Positions 24,365 to 34,103 are shown, numbered from the stretch's first letter. The stretch is DNA of 64,000 nucleotides from UBA5794 sp963714375 (GCA_963714375.1 CAVQOG010000005.1:1-64000); one strand, 5' to 3'. Translations and numbers: made by a program. The notes: generated by a model from the sequence alone, not told the origin.

Positions 24365-25964
24365 TCAAGGGAGAGTCAGGATGGGTGTGGCGGGGATTGC
24401 GAGACGGCCTGAGACTTCGAGGAACTCGACGGCTTCGGTGTTGAGCCAGCGCCAGAGGAGCATTGCCTCATCGAGGGCAGCCATCGTCTCTGGGTGTCGT
24501 GGCGGCTCCGTGATCGGCTGCGGGGAGGGGAGTGGTGGACCCGTCTCGCCAGCACGACTCGAGGTGGCCTCGGTTGACGGCGACGTGGAGACCGTGGGCG
24601 TCGACGGCGATGAATCGACCGGCATCTTGGAAGCATTGCCATGCTCGCCTTTGTTCGAGCGCACGGGCCAACCCGTCCCATCGGTCGCGGACCGCAGCGG
24701 CGTCTTCAAACCGCTGGTGTCGGGCGAAGACCGCCATGCGTTCGCCGATCCGTTCGAAGATGGGCTTGGGGATCGCGTTCGATCTGGGCAGACGAGTTGG
24801 TTGACGATCGCTCCGTACTCCTCGTCGGACACGCCACCGGAGCACGGGCAGACGGCCACGCCGAGTTCGGCGAAGGCACACCCGCGGCCAGCTGAGGTGC
24901 AGCGACGAATCCGGGAGCCGTCCCAGAGGGCGAACATCACCTGTTCTGCAGCTCTTCGGGATCGGAAGGGTCCGATGTCGAGTCGTCCCTTTCCCGGGGT
25001 TCTGGCGAGTTGGAACCGCGGGTGACGCTCCTTGGTGAGTCGAACCCAGTGCAGCGACCGTGGTGGCTTCGACCTCTTGTTGTGGATCGGTCGCTTCTCG
25101 TGGATCTCGCGCAGCTCCACAATGGATGCCTCAAGTTCGCAGGTCGTTACCTGATGCTCGATCGATGCGGTATCGCGGAGGATGTCGTCGACCCTCCGAC
25201 GGGTATCCCCACTGAAGTACGACCGAACCCTTGACCGCAGGTTGGTGGCCTTGCCGACGTACAGAACATGGCCCCCGGCGTCGAGGAATCGATAGACACC
25301 GGGTTTGCGTGGGAGATGCTCGGTCAACGTGAGCTTCCCGATCGCCCGTGAGCCCTTGATCGTCGGGAGGCTTCAGCAGGTCGTCGAGGTGCGTCACACC
25401 GATTGCGCCGGCCCGTTCGAGGAGGCACCAAAAGACATGTGCCGTGGCGATGGTGTCGTCGAGGGCTCGGTGGTTCGGCGTGGTGGGAGACCGGAAATGT
25501 GCAGCGAGGCTTGAAAGTCTGAGGTTGCGGACCTCTTGCCGGACGAGGCGGCGTGCGAGTCCGAGCGTGTCGCTGGATCGGTTCGGCAGTCGCCCGTAGC
25601 CGAGACGGATGGCTGCGGCGTTGAGAAACGAAATGTCGAACGACACGTTGTGCCCAACGATGACCGCATCGCCAAGAAACTCGAGGAACGACGGAAGCGC
25701 TTCACCAATCGTCGGTGCATCGATGACCATGGCCTGCGTAATGCCCGTAATCACCGTGACCTGAGGCGGGATACCCGTCTGGGGATTGACGAGCGTCTGA
25801 AAACGACCTGTCTCGATGCCGCCTTCGAAGCGGATGGCCCCGATCTCGGTGATCTCACAGATATCGGGACCGACGCCCGTTGTCTCGAGATCAAGAACAC
25901 AAAACGGAACCTCCGACAGTGGTGTACCCAGGTCGTTGAAGGAGCGCTGGCCAAGAAGAGTCAT
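24365..25964 (-). pseudogene. DEDDh exonuclease-GIY-YIG endonuclease fusion (mycobacterial type), broken by frameshifts
   Basis: From ATG 25964 a DEDDh 3'-5' exonuclease domain reads FCVLDLETTGVGPD (ExoI, DxE), GHNVSFDISFLN (ExoII) and HRALDDTIATAHVF (ExoIII, HxxxD). After a +1 shift near 25350 the GIY-YIG nuclease follows: LPRKPGVYRFLDAGG, LYVGKATNLRSRVRSYF, then GPFRSRRAAEQVMFAL and a Cys cluster CTSAGRGCAF..CPCSGG. A -1 shift near 24790 leads to FERIGERMAVFARHQRFEDA, and a +1 shift near 24500 returns to the second frame, ending ILTLP at 24365. In intact relatives this is one protein of about 550-600 residues used in DNA repair. Three indels make it a pseudogene unless the sequence is in error. 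Confidence 0.78.
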
Positions 25965-25998
25965 GGGGGGACAGTAATCGAACGTTTGTTCGATTACT

Positions 25999-26032
25999 GG
26001 CTTTCAGCTTTCAGCTTTCAGCTTTCAGCTCA
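25999..26032. repeat. Four exact tandem copies of CTTTCAG
   Basis: Positions 26001-26028 are four perfect CTTTCAG units, followed by CTCAG. It lies between the divergent nuclease and DUF222-HNH genes. Confidence 0.9.
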
Positions 26033-26081
26033 GACCGCTCGGATGTCCAAATGTGTCACACCCGCTTGATACGTTGTCACC

Positions 26082-27470
26082 ATGTTGAAAGAACGAAACA
26101 ATGTGATAGGGAATCCATCAGCCATCTGGCCCGACGTTGGTACGGACCTCCATGGTCCCTGGGGTCCCGCCCCAACCGACTATGGCCGTGATCCGATGCC
26201 GCGGGGAATCGCCTCACTTGAGCCCGGTCCTGAACTTGCTGCCATGCTCGAATCGGTACGAGACCGCAATCTGTCCGACTATCACCAGTTTGTGGTACTC
26301 GACGCTCGGCAGCGCATGGTCAGCTACCACACGGCATGCCTCCTCGACGAGATCGCAGCGATGGTCAGTCGGCGGCTCGATGTCGGTCGCGCTCATGTAT
26401 CCGAGTCAGTGGTGTTTGACAGTGCGGTGGCCGAGGTGGGATATGCCCTGCATCTGACCCGACGAGCCGCAGAGCACAAGGTTGCGTTGGCGATGCAGAC
26501 ACAGCATCGGATTCCGCAGGTGAGGGAGCTTCTTCGCCGTGGCAGCATCGACGAGCCTCGCGCACATGTGATCGTCAAGTCAACGACGCACTTGTCAGAT
26601 GATGTGGCAAGGCGTGTGGTTGCCCGAATCGTCGAAGACGCACCGGAGCTCACAACGGGGGAACTCGGGGCACGAATCCGCAGCCTGTGTATCGAGATGG
26701 AACCCGACGAGGCGGCACACCGCTACGAGGAGGCTGTCAAGGCACGCCGTCTCGTCACCGAAGAAACCGACGCAGGAACGGCCCATCTGCACTGTCTGGA
26801 TCTTTCGCCAGAGCGGCTGGCAGAAGCCACCAGCCGTATCAACAGCATCGCAAAGTCGCTCCGCCGAGAAGGCGAGAGCCGGACGATCGACCAGCTCCGT
26901 GCCGATGTTCTGGTCGATCTTCTCTCAGGAACCCATGACTACGACGCCCTTGGTCGAGGATCCCGCAAAGGCTCGGTCAACATCCGCGTGGACCTCGCCA
27001 CACTTGCAGAACTCAACGACCATCCCGGCGACCTCGCCGGATATGGACCGATCATTGCCGACATCGCCCGCAAGACAGCGAAGCGTCGCACGGACGTCGA
27101 GTTCCGTTTCTGTGTCAGCGACGACAACGGCGACACCGTTGCCGTCGGGACGACACGGCAGCGCCCAACACCGTCGGCATCGATGATGGACCGGAAGCGA
27201 ACACTGACACCAACGGAGCGGCGCATCGTTGAAACGTTGCGCCCCACGTGCGCATTTCCCGGATGTCGCATGCCGGCCGCGGACTCGGACATGGACCACA
27301 TCATTGACTTCGTACGGGGCGGGCCGACCGAAATACCCAACAGCGCCCCGTTGTGTCGGTATCACAACAACGTCAAGACCTGTGGATGGACCTACGAGAT
27401 CGTCGGTCGTGGACGCTACCGGTGGACCAGCCCGTCCGGGCACACGTCCACCACCAAACCCGATCCGTAG
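26082..27470 (+). CDS. DUF222-HNH endonuclease protein (actinobacterial 13E12 type)
   Basis: The 462-residue protein has the long helical DUF222 domain (residues about 60-330) and a C-terminal HNH nuclease: CAFPGCRMPAADSDMDHIID, then GGPTEIPNSAPLCRYHNNVKT, holding the His/Asn/His and two zinc Cys pairs. The family is present in many copies in actinobacterial genomes and is suspected to be mobile, but no target is known. The start ATG 26082 is 50 nt after the CTTTCAG repeat. Confidence 0.9.
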   Translation: MLKERNNVIGNPSAIWPDVGTDLHGPWGPAPTDYGRDPMPRGIASLEPGPELAAMLESVRDRNLSDYHQFVVLDARQRMVSYHTACLLDEIAAMVSRRLDVGRAHVSESVVFDSAVAEVGYALHLTRRAAEHKVALAMQTQHRIPQVRELLRRGSIDEPRAHVIVKSTTHLSDDVARRVVARIVEDAPELTTGELGARIRSLCIEMEPDEAAHRYEEAVKARRLVTEETDAGTAHLHCLDLSPERLAEATSRINSIAKSLRREGESRTIDQLRADVLVDLLSGTHDYDALGRGSRKGSVNIRVDLATLAELNDHPGDLAGYGPIIADIARKTAKRRTDVEFRFCVSDDNGDTVAVGTTRQRPTPSASMMDRKRTLTPTERRIVETLRPTCAFPGCRMPAADSDMDHIIDFVRGGPTEIPNSAPLCRYHNNVKTCGWTYEIVGRGRYRWTSPSGHTSTTKPDP

Positions 27471-27575
27471 GTTGCTTCGCGGTGTTGATCTCCCGGACAG
27501 GATGCTTCTGACCGCCTCATCTGGCCTCGCTTGTCCTGACTCCGTTATCTGCGGCTCCGTTGAAATCTCGATTTC

Positions 27576-28100
27576 ATGAGTCGCCTCTACACTCCGCGGA
27601 TGGATTTCACAGGCCAGGTCTTCTTCAAGTTCGGCTGCAAGGATGCGTGGCTGTTCTACCAGTTCGTGCGTCGTCTTGCCGAGACGGGTGCCAAGGTATC
27701 CCTCGAATGGACCCCGATACCGACACCAGACACGGTGCTTCCGGTGTCGGTGTATGGGCACATCCCGGATGCGGACGATCGGGGCAGATTCTTCCATGCC
27801 CTGTTCGGATTGACGTTTCTCGAGGACATGGAGGCGGGTTCACAAGCAGCCGTTACGCGTGCACTTGCCGAAGCCGCACTCGGCGATGTAAACGTGGAGT
27901 CGGATCCCGACATGATTGAGTCTGTCACCGCACAGGGAGAGCAGCTCGGCGTTACATCGAGTCCGTCCCTGTACCGCCACGGTCCCGTGACGGCAATCAC
28001 ACTGACACCCGCGGTGTTGACCGACGATCCGATCGCAACGGCTGAGGCCATCCTCACCGTTGCCGACAACGACGGAATCTGGGAGCTGCGCAAACCGTGA
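27576..28100 (+). CDS. DsbA-like thioredoxin-fold protein without a CxxC motif (tentative)
   Basis: A 174-residue soluble protein. VFFKFGCKDAWLFYQFVRRL near the start, VSLEWTPIPTP, and the late GVTSSPSLYRHGPV segment resemble the DsbA/FrnE fold, in which a beta strand leads to the CPFC site and a later strand carries a cis-Pro; here only one Cys (GCKD) is present, so a redox role is unlikely. ATG 27600 is an alternative start. The fold call is tentative. The next gene starts inside its stop codon. Confidence 0.6.
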   Translation: MSRLYTPRMDFTGQVFFKFGCKDAWLFYQFVRRLAETGAKVSLEWTPIPTPDTVLPVSVYGHIPDADDRGRFFHALFGLTFLEDMEAGSQAAVTRALAEAALGDVNVESDPDMIESVTAQGEQLGVTSSPSLYRHGPVTAITLTPAVLTDDPIATAEAILTVADNDGIWELRKP

Positions 28101-28303
28101 CCCTGTATCGCTGCGAACAATGTGGGAACCGGACGAGGTTTGACGTATTCGACACGGTTCGTCGCCGACGCTTTGAACACGCCGATCTCGGAGGCGACGT
28201 TGAGGTCGAAGATGAGGAGATCCTCGAGAGGACAATCGATCGCGTGGTATGCCGGTGGTGCGAGACCTCAGATGCTGTGGTCGAGGTTCAGCCCGAACGC
28301 TGA
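28097..28303 (+). CDS. Small zinc-ribbon protein
   Basis: A 68-residue protein with CEQC near the start and CRWC near the middle, a four-Cys zinc ribbon separated by an acidic segment. GTG 28097 overlaps the stop of the preceding gene by 4 nt (GTGA), so it is probably translated with it. Function not recognised. Confidence 0.65.
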   Translation: MTLYRCEQCGNRTRFDVFDTVRRRRFEHADLGGDVEVEDEEILERTIDRVVCRWCETSDAVVEVQPER

Positions 28304-28325
28304 CGGATTGCGGTTGTAGCGCTCC

Positions 28326-28961
28326 TCAGGCGACCCGCTCCTCGCCACACGTCGCTTCGAAAGTCCCCGTCACTGGCTCACCCAACTCGCCGTAGGTCTC
28401 CTGGAGGAACGTTGCCGTGCCCCGAACTGTTTTTCCATCGAACTCGACGGAGTCCACCTGGCTCATCCCCGGTTCCACCACCGCTCCGTCCAACAGGAAC
28501 CACTCGTGCGAGGGATCGGCTACCCACGTGTCGTCGCCGACATCGAACTGCACCGCGTTGACCTGCTCCACGATCTCGGGATCGGTGTCGGCATGCAGGA
28601 TGGCCATGGTCACAAAGCCGTCGGCCTGTGCACCACTGTCGTCGACCATTGGCAATTGGATCGAGTAGATGCCGAAGAGATCTGTCAGGCACTGTGCGAC
28701 GACAGCGCCCTCACTTGAGAAGTGATAGGTCTGGTCGCCGACGGTCACGGTTGCAGTGGATGGGCCTGAACCCTCGGAGTCGCCACTGTCATCAACGTCA
28801 GGCTGGGTCGCGTCAGGTTCGGTCGCGTCAGGCTGGGTGGTGGTCTGAGCCTGATCCTCTTGGGCTGTTGTTCCACCGTCTCCTGTGTCGCCACCACACG
28901 CTGCGACGACCAGCAACAACGCAAAGGCAAGCGTAAGCAGTCTTCTCATTCTTGTCCTCAT
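28326..28961 (-). CDS. Hypothetical lipoprotein
   Basis: A 211-residue exported protein. The signal MRRLLTLAFALLLVVAACGG ends in the lipobox VAAC. An acidic, Thr/Asp/Gln-rich linker with ATEPDATQPDVDD-type repeats spans about residues 30-65. The remaining domain (from TATVTVGDQTYHF) is beta-rich with two Cys and a final TFEATCGEE. No family recognised; similar to small secreted antigens in layout. Start could also be the ATG four codons later. Confidence 0.7.
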   Translation of the reverse strand: MRTRMRRLLTLAFALLLVVAACGGDTGDGGTTAQEDQAQTTTQPDATEPDATQPDVDDSGDSEGSGPSTATVTVGDQTYHFSSEGAVVAQCLTDLFGIYSIQLPMVDDSGAQADGFVTMAILHADTDPEIVEQVNAVQFDVGDDTWVADPSHEWFLLDGAVVEPGMSQVDSVEFDGKTVRGTATFLQETYGELGEPVTGTFEATCGEERVA

Positions 28962-29038
28962 GTTGGTGCGCTCCTTGGGGGCATTTGGCAGGTCCTATCC
29001 CGATACCGTAGTCCTTGCGCGAACACTGCGGTCCGGGA

Positions 29039-29791
29039 TCAGTTCGAACGCTGACGGACTGCCTCGGCAAGCACGATGGCCGCCGTCACCGACGCATTGA
29101 GGGAGTCGGCAGTACCTCGCATCGGGATGTGCACCCCCCGACCGACATTGTTCCACTCGGGTGCGACACCGTCGTGCTCGGCCCCAATGACGATCGAGAC
29201 CGCACCGGTGAGGTCTGTGTCCCACAGCCGATCGGCGTCGTCGGGACGCATCACAATGATCCGGGTGCGGTCCGTTGCCCATGCCACGACCTCGATTCGT
29301 GGGGCCGCTGCCGTTGGCATGGAGAAAAGCGAGCCCTGGGCAGATCGGATCACATTCGGATTCACGAGGTCAGTCCCGAGCGAAGAGCCGATGAATGAGG
29401 CACCAAGTGCATCACAGGTGCGGATTATCGCTCCGATGTTTCCTGGCTTTTCGATCCCGTCAGCGATCAGGATCAGAGGGTTCTCCCCAACATCGAATCG
29501 ATCGAGTGACAGGTCTGGGGTCCGAGCCACGACTGCGACACCGTCAGGATGCTGACGGTGCGAGATCCGATCGAACACATGCTTCGACACGGTGGTTGCT
29601 GCACTCGGTGGTGGGTCGTCGGTGTATTCGGGGCACCAGATGTGCTCCACAACGTCGGTGAAGTTCGCCACACCATGCGACTCACGATGTCCCTCGACGA
29701 GGAATGTCCCTGACGCGGAGCGACCTGATCGCTTTGCGAGCGCGAGCCATCCCTTCACTCGGGTGTTTGAGGTACTTGTGATATCCGCCAT
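29039..29791 (-). CDS. SpoU/TrmH-family RNA 2'-O-methyltransferase
   Basis: ATG 29791 (MADITSTSNT) gives 250 residues. The N-terminal substrate-binding domain (FLVEGHRESHGV) is followed by the knotted SPOUT domain with the three SpoU motifs: LIADGIEKPGNIGAIIRTCD (motif 1, Asn and Arg), IVIGAEHDGVAPEW (motif 2) and VHIPMRGTADSLNASVTAAI (motif 3). The family methylates 2'-OH groups in rRNA or tRNA with SAM; the exact site is unknown. The upstream in-frame ATG at 29809 is less likely. Confidence 0.92.
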   Translation of the reverse strand: MADITSTSNTRVKGWLALAKRSGRSASGTFLVEGHRESHGVANFTDVVEHIWCPEYTDDPPPSAATTVSKHVFDRISHRQHPDGVAVVARTPDLSLDRFDVGENPLILIADGIEKPGNIGAIIRTCDALGASFIGSSLGTDLVNPNVIRSAQGSLFSMPTAAAPRIEVVAWATDRTRIIVMRPDDADRLWDTDLTGAVSIVIGAEHDGVAPEWNNVGRGVHIPMRGTADSLNASVTAAIVLAEAVRQRSN

Positions 29792-29981
29792 GCCGTGATG
29801 TTGGCACACACCGGGCGCCCAACCTGTATCGGTACGTCAGATACCGTGTGGAAGCGAACCGGGAGCGTCGATGATCTTTCGAGAACCCGTGCGGTTGCCG
29901 TGCTTGGCCCGGGATGACTAGTTCACATGATTGTCAATATTTATCCTCGGGTGGCGCCGCCAACGCGCCGATGGTTCCGAT

Positions 29982-30503
29982 ATGGACGTCGAAATCCCGC
30001 TCACTCCTGTCTGCTCGAAGTGTGACCGCCACGCGGTCGCATTCAATGAGAAGCATCTGCCGCTGTGTGGACGCCATGCCATGATCTTCCTCACGGCCCC
30101 TCGCATGATCGCCCGCGACGCCGAACTCCGAGTAGAACTCGAGAATGAACAACGACAAGCCATGGAATTTGCCGAATCCGGGGGAAGCGTCGGCATTCAA
30201 CAACTGAACCGTGACGGCGGTGCCGAAGGGAACGATGTTGGCGAGAACGATCCCGGAGGAGACGATGTCATGGCAGCGATCCTCGAGCGGCTGACTGCTA
30301 TCGAGACGGCACTGGGTATCAGCGCCAAGGCTCCCAGCAGCCCAAGCACGCCAGCGGTGAGCATTGCCAGCGATGCTGCTGGAAACACCGACCGCAGAAG
30401 GTCGGATAAGGGGCGACGAACGACCGACATGCGGTCCGGGCCGACCGTGGCCGAGAGCGCCCATGAAGTATCCCGACCCTGGGCATCGGGCGGGGCACGC
30501 TGA
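29982..30503 (+). CDS. Hypothetical protein with N-terminal Cys/His cluster
   Basis: ATG 29982 (MDVEIPLTPV) gives 173 residues. CSKCDRHAVAF and LCGRHAM form a possible zinc site near residues 9-35. The rest is low-complexity and acidic, with a Ser/Pro stretch and a basic C-terminus (RRRSDKGRRTTDMR). No family recognised. It converges with the kynureninase gene. Confidence 0.5.
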   Translation: MDVEIPLTPVCSKCDRHAVAFNEKHLPLCGRHAMIFLTAPRMIARDAELRVELENEQRQAMEFAESGGSVGIQQLNRDGGAEGNDVGENDPGGDDVMAAILERLTAIETALGISAKAPSSPSTPAVSIASDAAGNTDRRRSDKGRRTTDMRSGPTVAESAHEVSRPWASGGAR

Positions 30504-30527
30504 ACCGCCCCAAACGATTCGTTTACT

Positions 30528-31757
30528 TCAGGTGACCCCGTGGCGCTGGGTGTCGAATTCGGCGTAGCTGCCGGTCCTGACAATGCGATCCAGCTGTGTC
30601 GCTGCCGTCGCAGCCTCTGCAAACGTTGTGTACAGGGGGGTGAATCCGAACCGGACGAGGTCAGGTGCCCGAAAGTCGGGAATGACTCCGTCCCTTCTCA
30701 ACGCGAGAGAAATCCTGTATGCCTCGCTGTGGCGGACCGTCACCTGTGATCCCCTCGCGTCGTGGTTCCGCGGTGTTACGAGCTCGATATCGGGCGTGGC
30801 GAGTGCATCGAGCGACTCGATGAAGAAGTCCGTCAGTGAGAGACTCTTTCTCCGCAACGATGCCATCCCCACCTCTGCGGTCAGGTTGATGCCCTCGTCA
30901 GCTCCGACCATCGACACGATCGGGGGAGTGCCCACAACGAACCGCCCGATACCTGTCTTTGGAACAAACTGTTCAGCCATGGCGAACTGGTCGGCGTGGG
31001 CGTACCAACCGGTGATGGGCTGTTGGATCGCCCCAATCAACGATTCGCTGACGAAGAGAAACCCGGGAGCCCCGGGACCAGCGTTGAGATACTTGTACGT
31101 GCAACCGACGGCAAGGTCGGCGCCCCACTCATTGAGACCCACTGGCACAGCGCCCGCGGAGTGCGCCAGATCCCACAGCATCAATGCTCCACCATTGTGT
31201 GCGACATCGGTGATGGAGGGAGCGTCGAGCATCCGACCGGAGCGGTACCCGACATGGGAGAGCGATACGAGACCGACCGAATCTGTCATCAGCGACTCGA
31301 TGGTCTCCGCCGAGGGGTCCTCAGGAGCAAGGATCAGCTTGCCCCCTGCGGCAATGGCAACGGCGTCAAGCACGTAGCGATCGGAGGGGAAGTTTCCTCG
31401 ATCGGTGATGATGTCGGTTCGTCCGCTGTGGGTGAGTCCCGCACTGGCGACCTTGTAGAGGTTCACCGAGGTCTGATCGCAGACGGCAACCTCTCCGGGA
31501 GATGCTCCGATGATCGGAGCGAGCCGGTCACCGATTTTGAGACCGAGGTCGAGCCAGTGATCCCAGCCGAGTACGAGCTCGTGTGCCCATTCGTCCTCGA
31601 CGACGGTGCGCATCCGTTCGATTGTTTGTTTCGGGAGACGGCCGAGCGAGTTCCCATCGAGATAGACAAAGGTGTCCTCGATGATGAATCTGTTGCGGTA
31701 GGTGGCGAGAGGATCTGCCTGATCGAGCTCGCTGGCACGTTCGAGCAGGCCGGACAT
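30528..31757 (-). CDS. kynU: Kynureninase
   Basis: A 409-residue fold-type I PLP enzyme that cleaves kynurenine to anthranilate and alanine. FVYLDGNSLGRLPKQTIERM is the N-terminal kynureninase line, DLAHSAGAVPVGLNEWGADL and the PLP-Lys line GCTYKYLNAGPGAPGFLFVS are diagnostic, and RFGFTPLYTTFAEA lies at the end. The ATG directly follows the stop of the upstream SAM synthetase gene with no gap, so the two are co-transcribed. No other kynurenine-pathway genes are in the window; trpD, which uses anthranilate, is about 15 kb away. Confidence 0.93.
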   Translation of the reverse strand: MSGLLERASELDQADPLATYRNRFIIEDTFVYLDGNSLGRLPKQTIERMRTVVEDEWAHELVLGWDHWLDLGLKIGDRLAPIIGASPGEVAVCDQTSVNLYKVASAGLTHSGRTDIITDRGNFPSDRYVLDAVAIAAGGKLILAPEDPSAETIESLMTDSVGLVSLSHVGYRSGRMLDAPSITDVAHNGGALMLWDLAHSAGAVPVGLNEWGADLAVGCTYKYLNAGPGAPGFLFVSESLIGAIQQPITGWYAHADQFAMAEQFVPKTGIGRFVVGTPPIVSMVGADEGINLTAEVGMASLRRKSLSLTDFFIESLDALATPDIELVTPRNHDARGSQVTVRHSEAYRISLALRRDGVIPDFRAPDLVRFGFTPLYTTFAEAATAATQLDRIVRTGSYAEFDTQRHGVT

Positions 31758-32909
31758 TCAATACAGCTCGTAGAAGCCGTCGATGAGTCTCCGAGTCACG
31801 CCTGCCCAATCCCCGAAGCAGTCCTCGACGATGCGCTCGACGGTAGCGGGATCGGGAGAACCTGTCGTCTCGATGTGGGCTACTTGTGGCTCGGTGACGG
31901 AATGGCCTATCGATGACAGCAGGCGAATCGTGGCCTCGGTCGCATCGGTTTCAGCGATCAGGCGTTGGGAAATGTCGAATCCGATCGCGTGATAGGTCTT
32001 GCCGACATGCGCCGCTGGGTTTTTTCCGGCCGCTGCTTCGAGGCTCATCGGGCGGTACGGAGTGATGAGTCCACCGAAACGGTTTCCCCGTCCGACCTGC
32101 CCATCGTCTCCCGCTTCTGCCGATGACCCAGACAGCGTGAGATACACGCTGTCTTCCTGGTCAGCCTGATTGACAGCCACGTGCACAGCGCGACCAGCAG
32201 TCTCGGATGCCACCTTTTCGGCAAACAGCTGCACACCGTCCACAGCCGCGTCGTACTCTGCTCGGTTCTGGACCTTGGTGGCCATGATCGGGCAGGCAAC
32301 GGTGACGAAGATGTCTTCACCGTTGCGGGCGCCCATGACCTTGATGTCCCTTCCAACGGGAGCAACCGCGCGATGCTCTGGATCGTTGAGGCGAGTCTCG
32401 ATGGCATGGACGGTCGACTCAAGAACAGACCGCGGCATCGAAACGGCAGCAAAGGAAGTGTCGTTTGCGAGGGGGGCAACCGTCTCGGCGTCTATCACCG
32501 CTGCGAGGTCGTCCGACCCCTTGTTGAGCCATAGCTCGACGGTAAATGCGTCCGGGTCAGCATCGGGGAGGATCTCCAACAAACGCTTGTGGAATTGCTC
32601 GGCGAGCTGTTCCCTGTCCGGCTTCCACTGCGGGAAATTGAACGCCGCCTTGCCGACAAGGACGAGTCTCGATGGCTGTAGGTGCGTACCGCCTCCGAAG
32701 TCGATGTCGACGGAACCTGCTGCGAGGACGGCCTTATCGACGTTGAAGTGGCGAATTGCTCCGGTGTGCTCTTCATATTGGATCGCCAGATGGCAGGCGA
32801 GTTCTTCGGCAAGTCGGTCACAGATGGTGTCGGGATGCCCGAGACCCTTTCGTTCAACAAACTCGATCTCGGGTGCATACGGTGCGCGGGTTGTGATTGA
32901 CAGGTTCAT
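31758..32909 (-). CDS. S-adenosylmethionine synthetase, archaeal type
   Basis: ATG 32909 (MNLSITTRAP) gives 383 residues. It is the archaeal MAT family (PF01941), not MetK: FVERKGLGHPDTICDRLAEE, HFNVDKAVLAAGSVDIDFGG, GAAVNQADQ-type VHVAVNQADQ, AGDDGQVGRGNRFGGLITPY and RPMSLEAAAGKNPAAHVGK are all there. It makes SAM from methionine and ATP. Archaeal-type enzymes are rare in bacteria, which points to transfer. It heads a two-gene unit with kynU and is divergent, across 110 nt, from a Cys/Met PLP enzyme. Confidence 0.93.
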   Translation of the reverse strand: MNLSITTRAPYAPEIEFVERKGLGHPDTICDRLAEELACHLAIQYEEHTGAIRHFNVDKAVLAAGSVDIDFGGGTHLQPSRLVLVGKAAFNFPQWKPDREQLAEQFHKRLLEILPDADPDAFTVELWLNKGSDDLAAVIDAETVAPLANDTSFAAVSMPRSVLESTVHAIETRLNDPEHRAVAPVGRDIKVMGARNGEDIFVTVACPIMATKVQNRAEYDAAVDGVQLFAEKVASETAGRAVHVAVNQADQEDSVYLTLSGSSAEAGDDGQVGRGNRFGGLITPYRPMSLEAAAGKNPAAHVGKTYHAIGFDISQRLIAETDATEATIRLLSSIGHSVTEPQVAHIETTGSPDPATVERIVEDCFGDWAGVTRRLIDGFYELY

Positions 32910-33019
32910 ACCCGAGGCAGGGTAGACGGTTGCGGTCGTCACCCTACCCACAGCAGAAGGTCCACGGAAGGGGGTCCAAGTGCGCCGAGTGGTGTCATGT
33001 GGTGCGGTACCGTGGCGGC

Positions 33020-34063
33020 ATGGATCCCTTCACGCAGGCAATTCATGCAGACAAGGTCATCGACGACGGCGTTGATGTCGCACCCCCCATCAGGCCCTCC
33101 ACAACCTTCATCGAAGACACCGGTCGGCGGTACCGCAGAACCAGCCACGCCACAACCGAGCGATTCGAAACAGTGCTGGGCGCACTCGAGGGTGGGCATG
33201 CCGTGTGCTACTCATCCGGTATGGCGGCAGCTGCGGCTGCGATCAACTACTTCCGACCGAAACGGATCGCACTACCCCCGGTGTATCACGGTGTTCGGAT
33301 GCTTGTGGAGTCCCATGTCGAGGCTGGTGACCTCGTCCTGTCTGAGATCGATGATCTTGGCGAAGGGGATATGGAGTGGATCGAGACCCCTTCGAATCCC
33401 AAATGCCTTGTCACTGACATTGCGGCTGCATCATCCCGAAATCGCAAGCGCGGTGTTCTCACCCTCGTGGACTCGACATTTGCGACACCCATCCTGTTGC
33501 ACCCTCTTGCCCTCGGAGCCGACATCGTGATGCACTCGGTTACGAAAGCAATCGGCGGTCACTCGGACGCGCACGCGGGGGCACTGATCGTGTCTGATCA
33601 AGGAGTTGCTGACGGGCTACAGACGAGGCGAAACTACACCGGAGCGGTACCTGGATCGCTCGATATCTGGTTGGCCTTGCGAGGTATCCGAACACTTCCT
33701 CTTCGTGTTCAACGAGCGACAGCCACTGCTATGCGACTCGCCGAGTGGACTCACTGCAACGGTATCGCGACCTACTACCCGGGGCTGGAATCTCACCCCA
33801 ACCATGATGTGGCACTGCGTGAGATGTCGGGATTCGGCTCGATGATGTCGATCGACGTGGATACAGAGGAACGTGCCTCCCGCGTTGTCTCGGGTGTCGA
33901 ACTGTTCACCAACGCCACCTCACTCGGCGGGGTCGAATCGCTCATCGAACACCGTCTCATGTCGGATCCGTCGATGGATCCCGGCCTGATCCGAATCTCG
34001 GTCGGTCTTGAAGATGCCGATGACCTGATCGCTGATCTGGAGGGTGCCGTCTCCAAGCTGTGA
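33020..34063 (+). CDS. Cys/Met metabolism PLP enzyme (cystathionine gamma-synthase/lyase family)
   Basis: ATG 33020 (MDPFTQAIHAD) gives 347 residues, shorter than the usual 380-400. It shows IRPSTTFIEDTGRRYRRTSH, CYSSGMAAAAAAI, WIETPSNPKC, LVDSTFATPILLHPLALGAD and the PLP-Lys line HSVTKAIGGHSDAHAGAL. The reaction (gamma-synthase, gamma-lyase or related) cannot be decided from sequence. Its position opposite the SAM synthetase fits sulfur amino acid metabolism. Confidence 0.9.
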   Translation: MDPFTQAIHADKVIDDGVDVAPPIRPSTTFIEDTGRRYRRTSHATTERFETVLGALEGGHAVCYSSGMAAAAAAINYFRPKRIALPPVYHGVRMLVESHVEAGDLVLSEIDDLGEGDMEWIETPSNPKCLVTDIAAASSRNRKRGVLTLVDSTFATPILLHPLALGADIVMHSVTKAIGGHSDAHAGALIVSDQGVADGLQTRRNYTGAVPGSLDIWLALRGIRTLPLRVQRATATAMRLAEWTHCNGIATYYPGLESHPNHDVALREMSGFGSMMSIDVDTEERASRVVSGVELFTNATSLGGVESLIEHRLMSDPSMDPGLIRISVGLEDADDLIADLEGAVSKL

Positions 34064-34103
34064 CCGACCGTCATGGTGGATTTCATCGTTCTTTGGGCCG
34101 TAG

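Noticed and set aside
32910..33019. SAM riboswitch between the SAM synthetase and the PLP enzyme
   Set aside because: No SAM-I or SAM-IV core motif is recognisable on either strand in the 110 nt.
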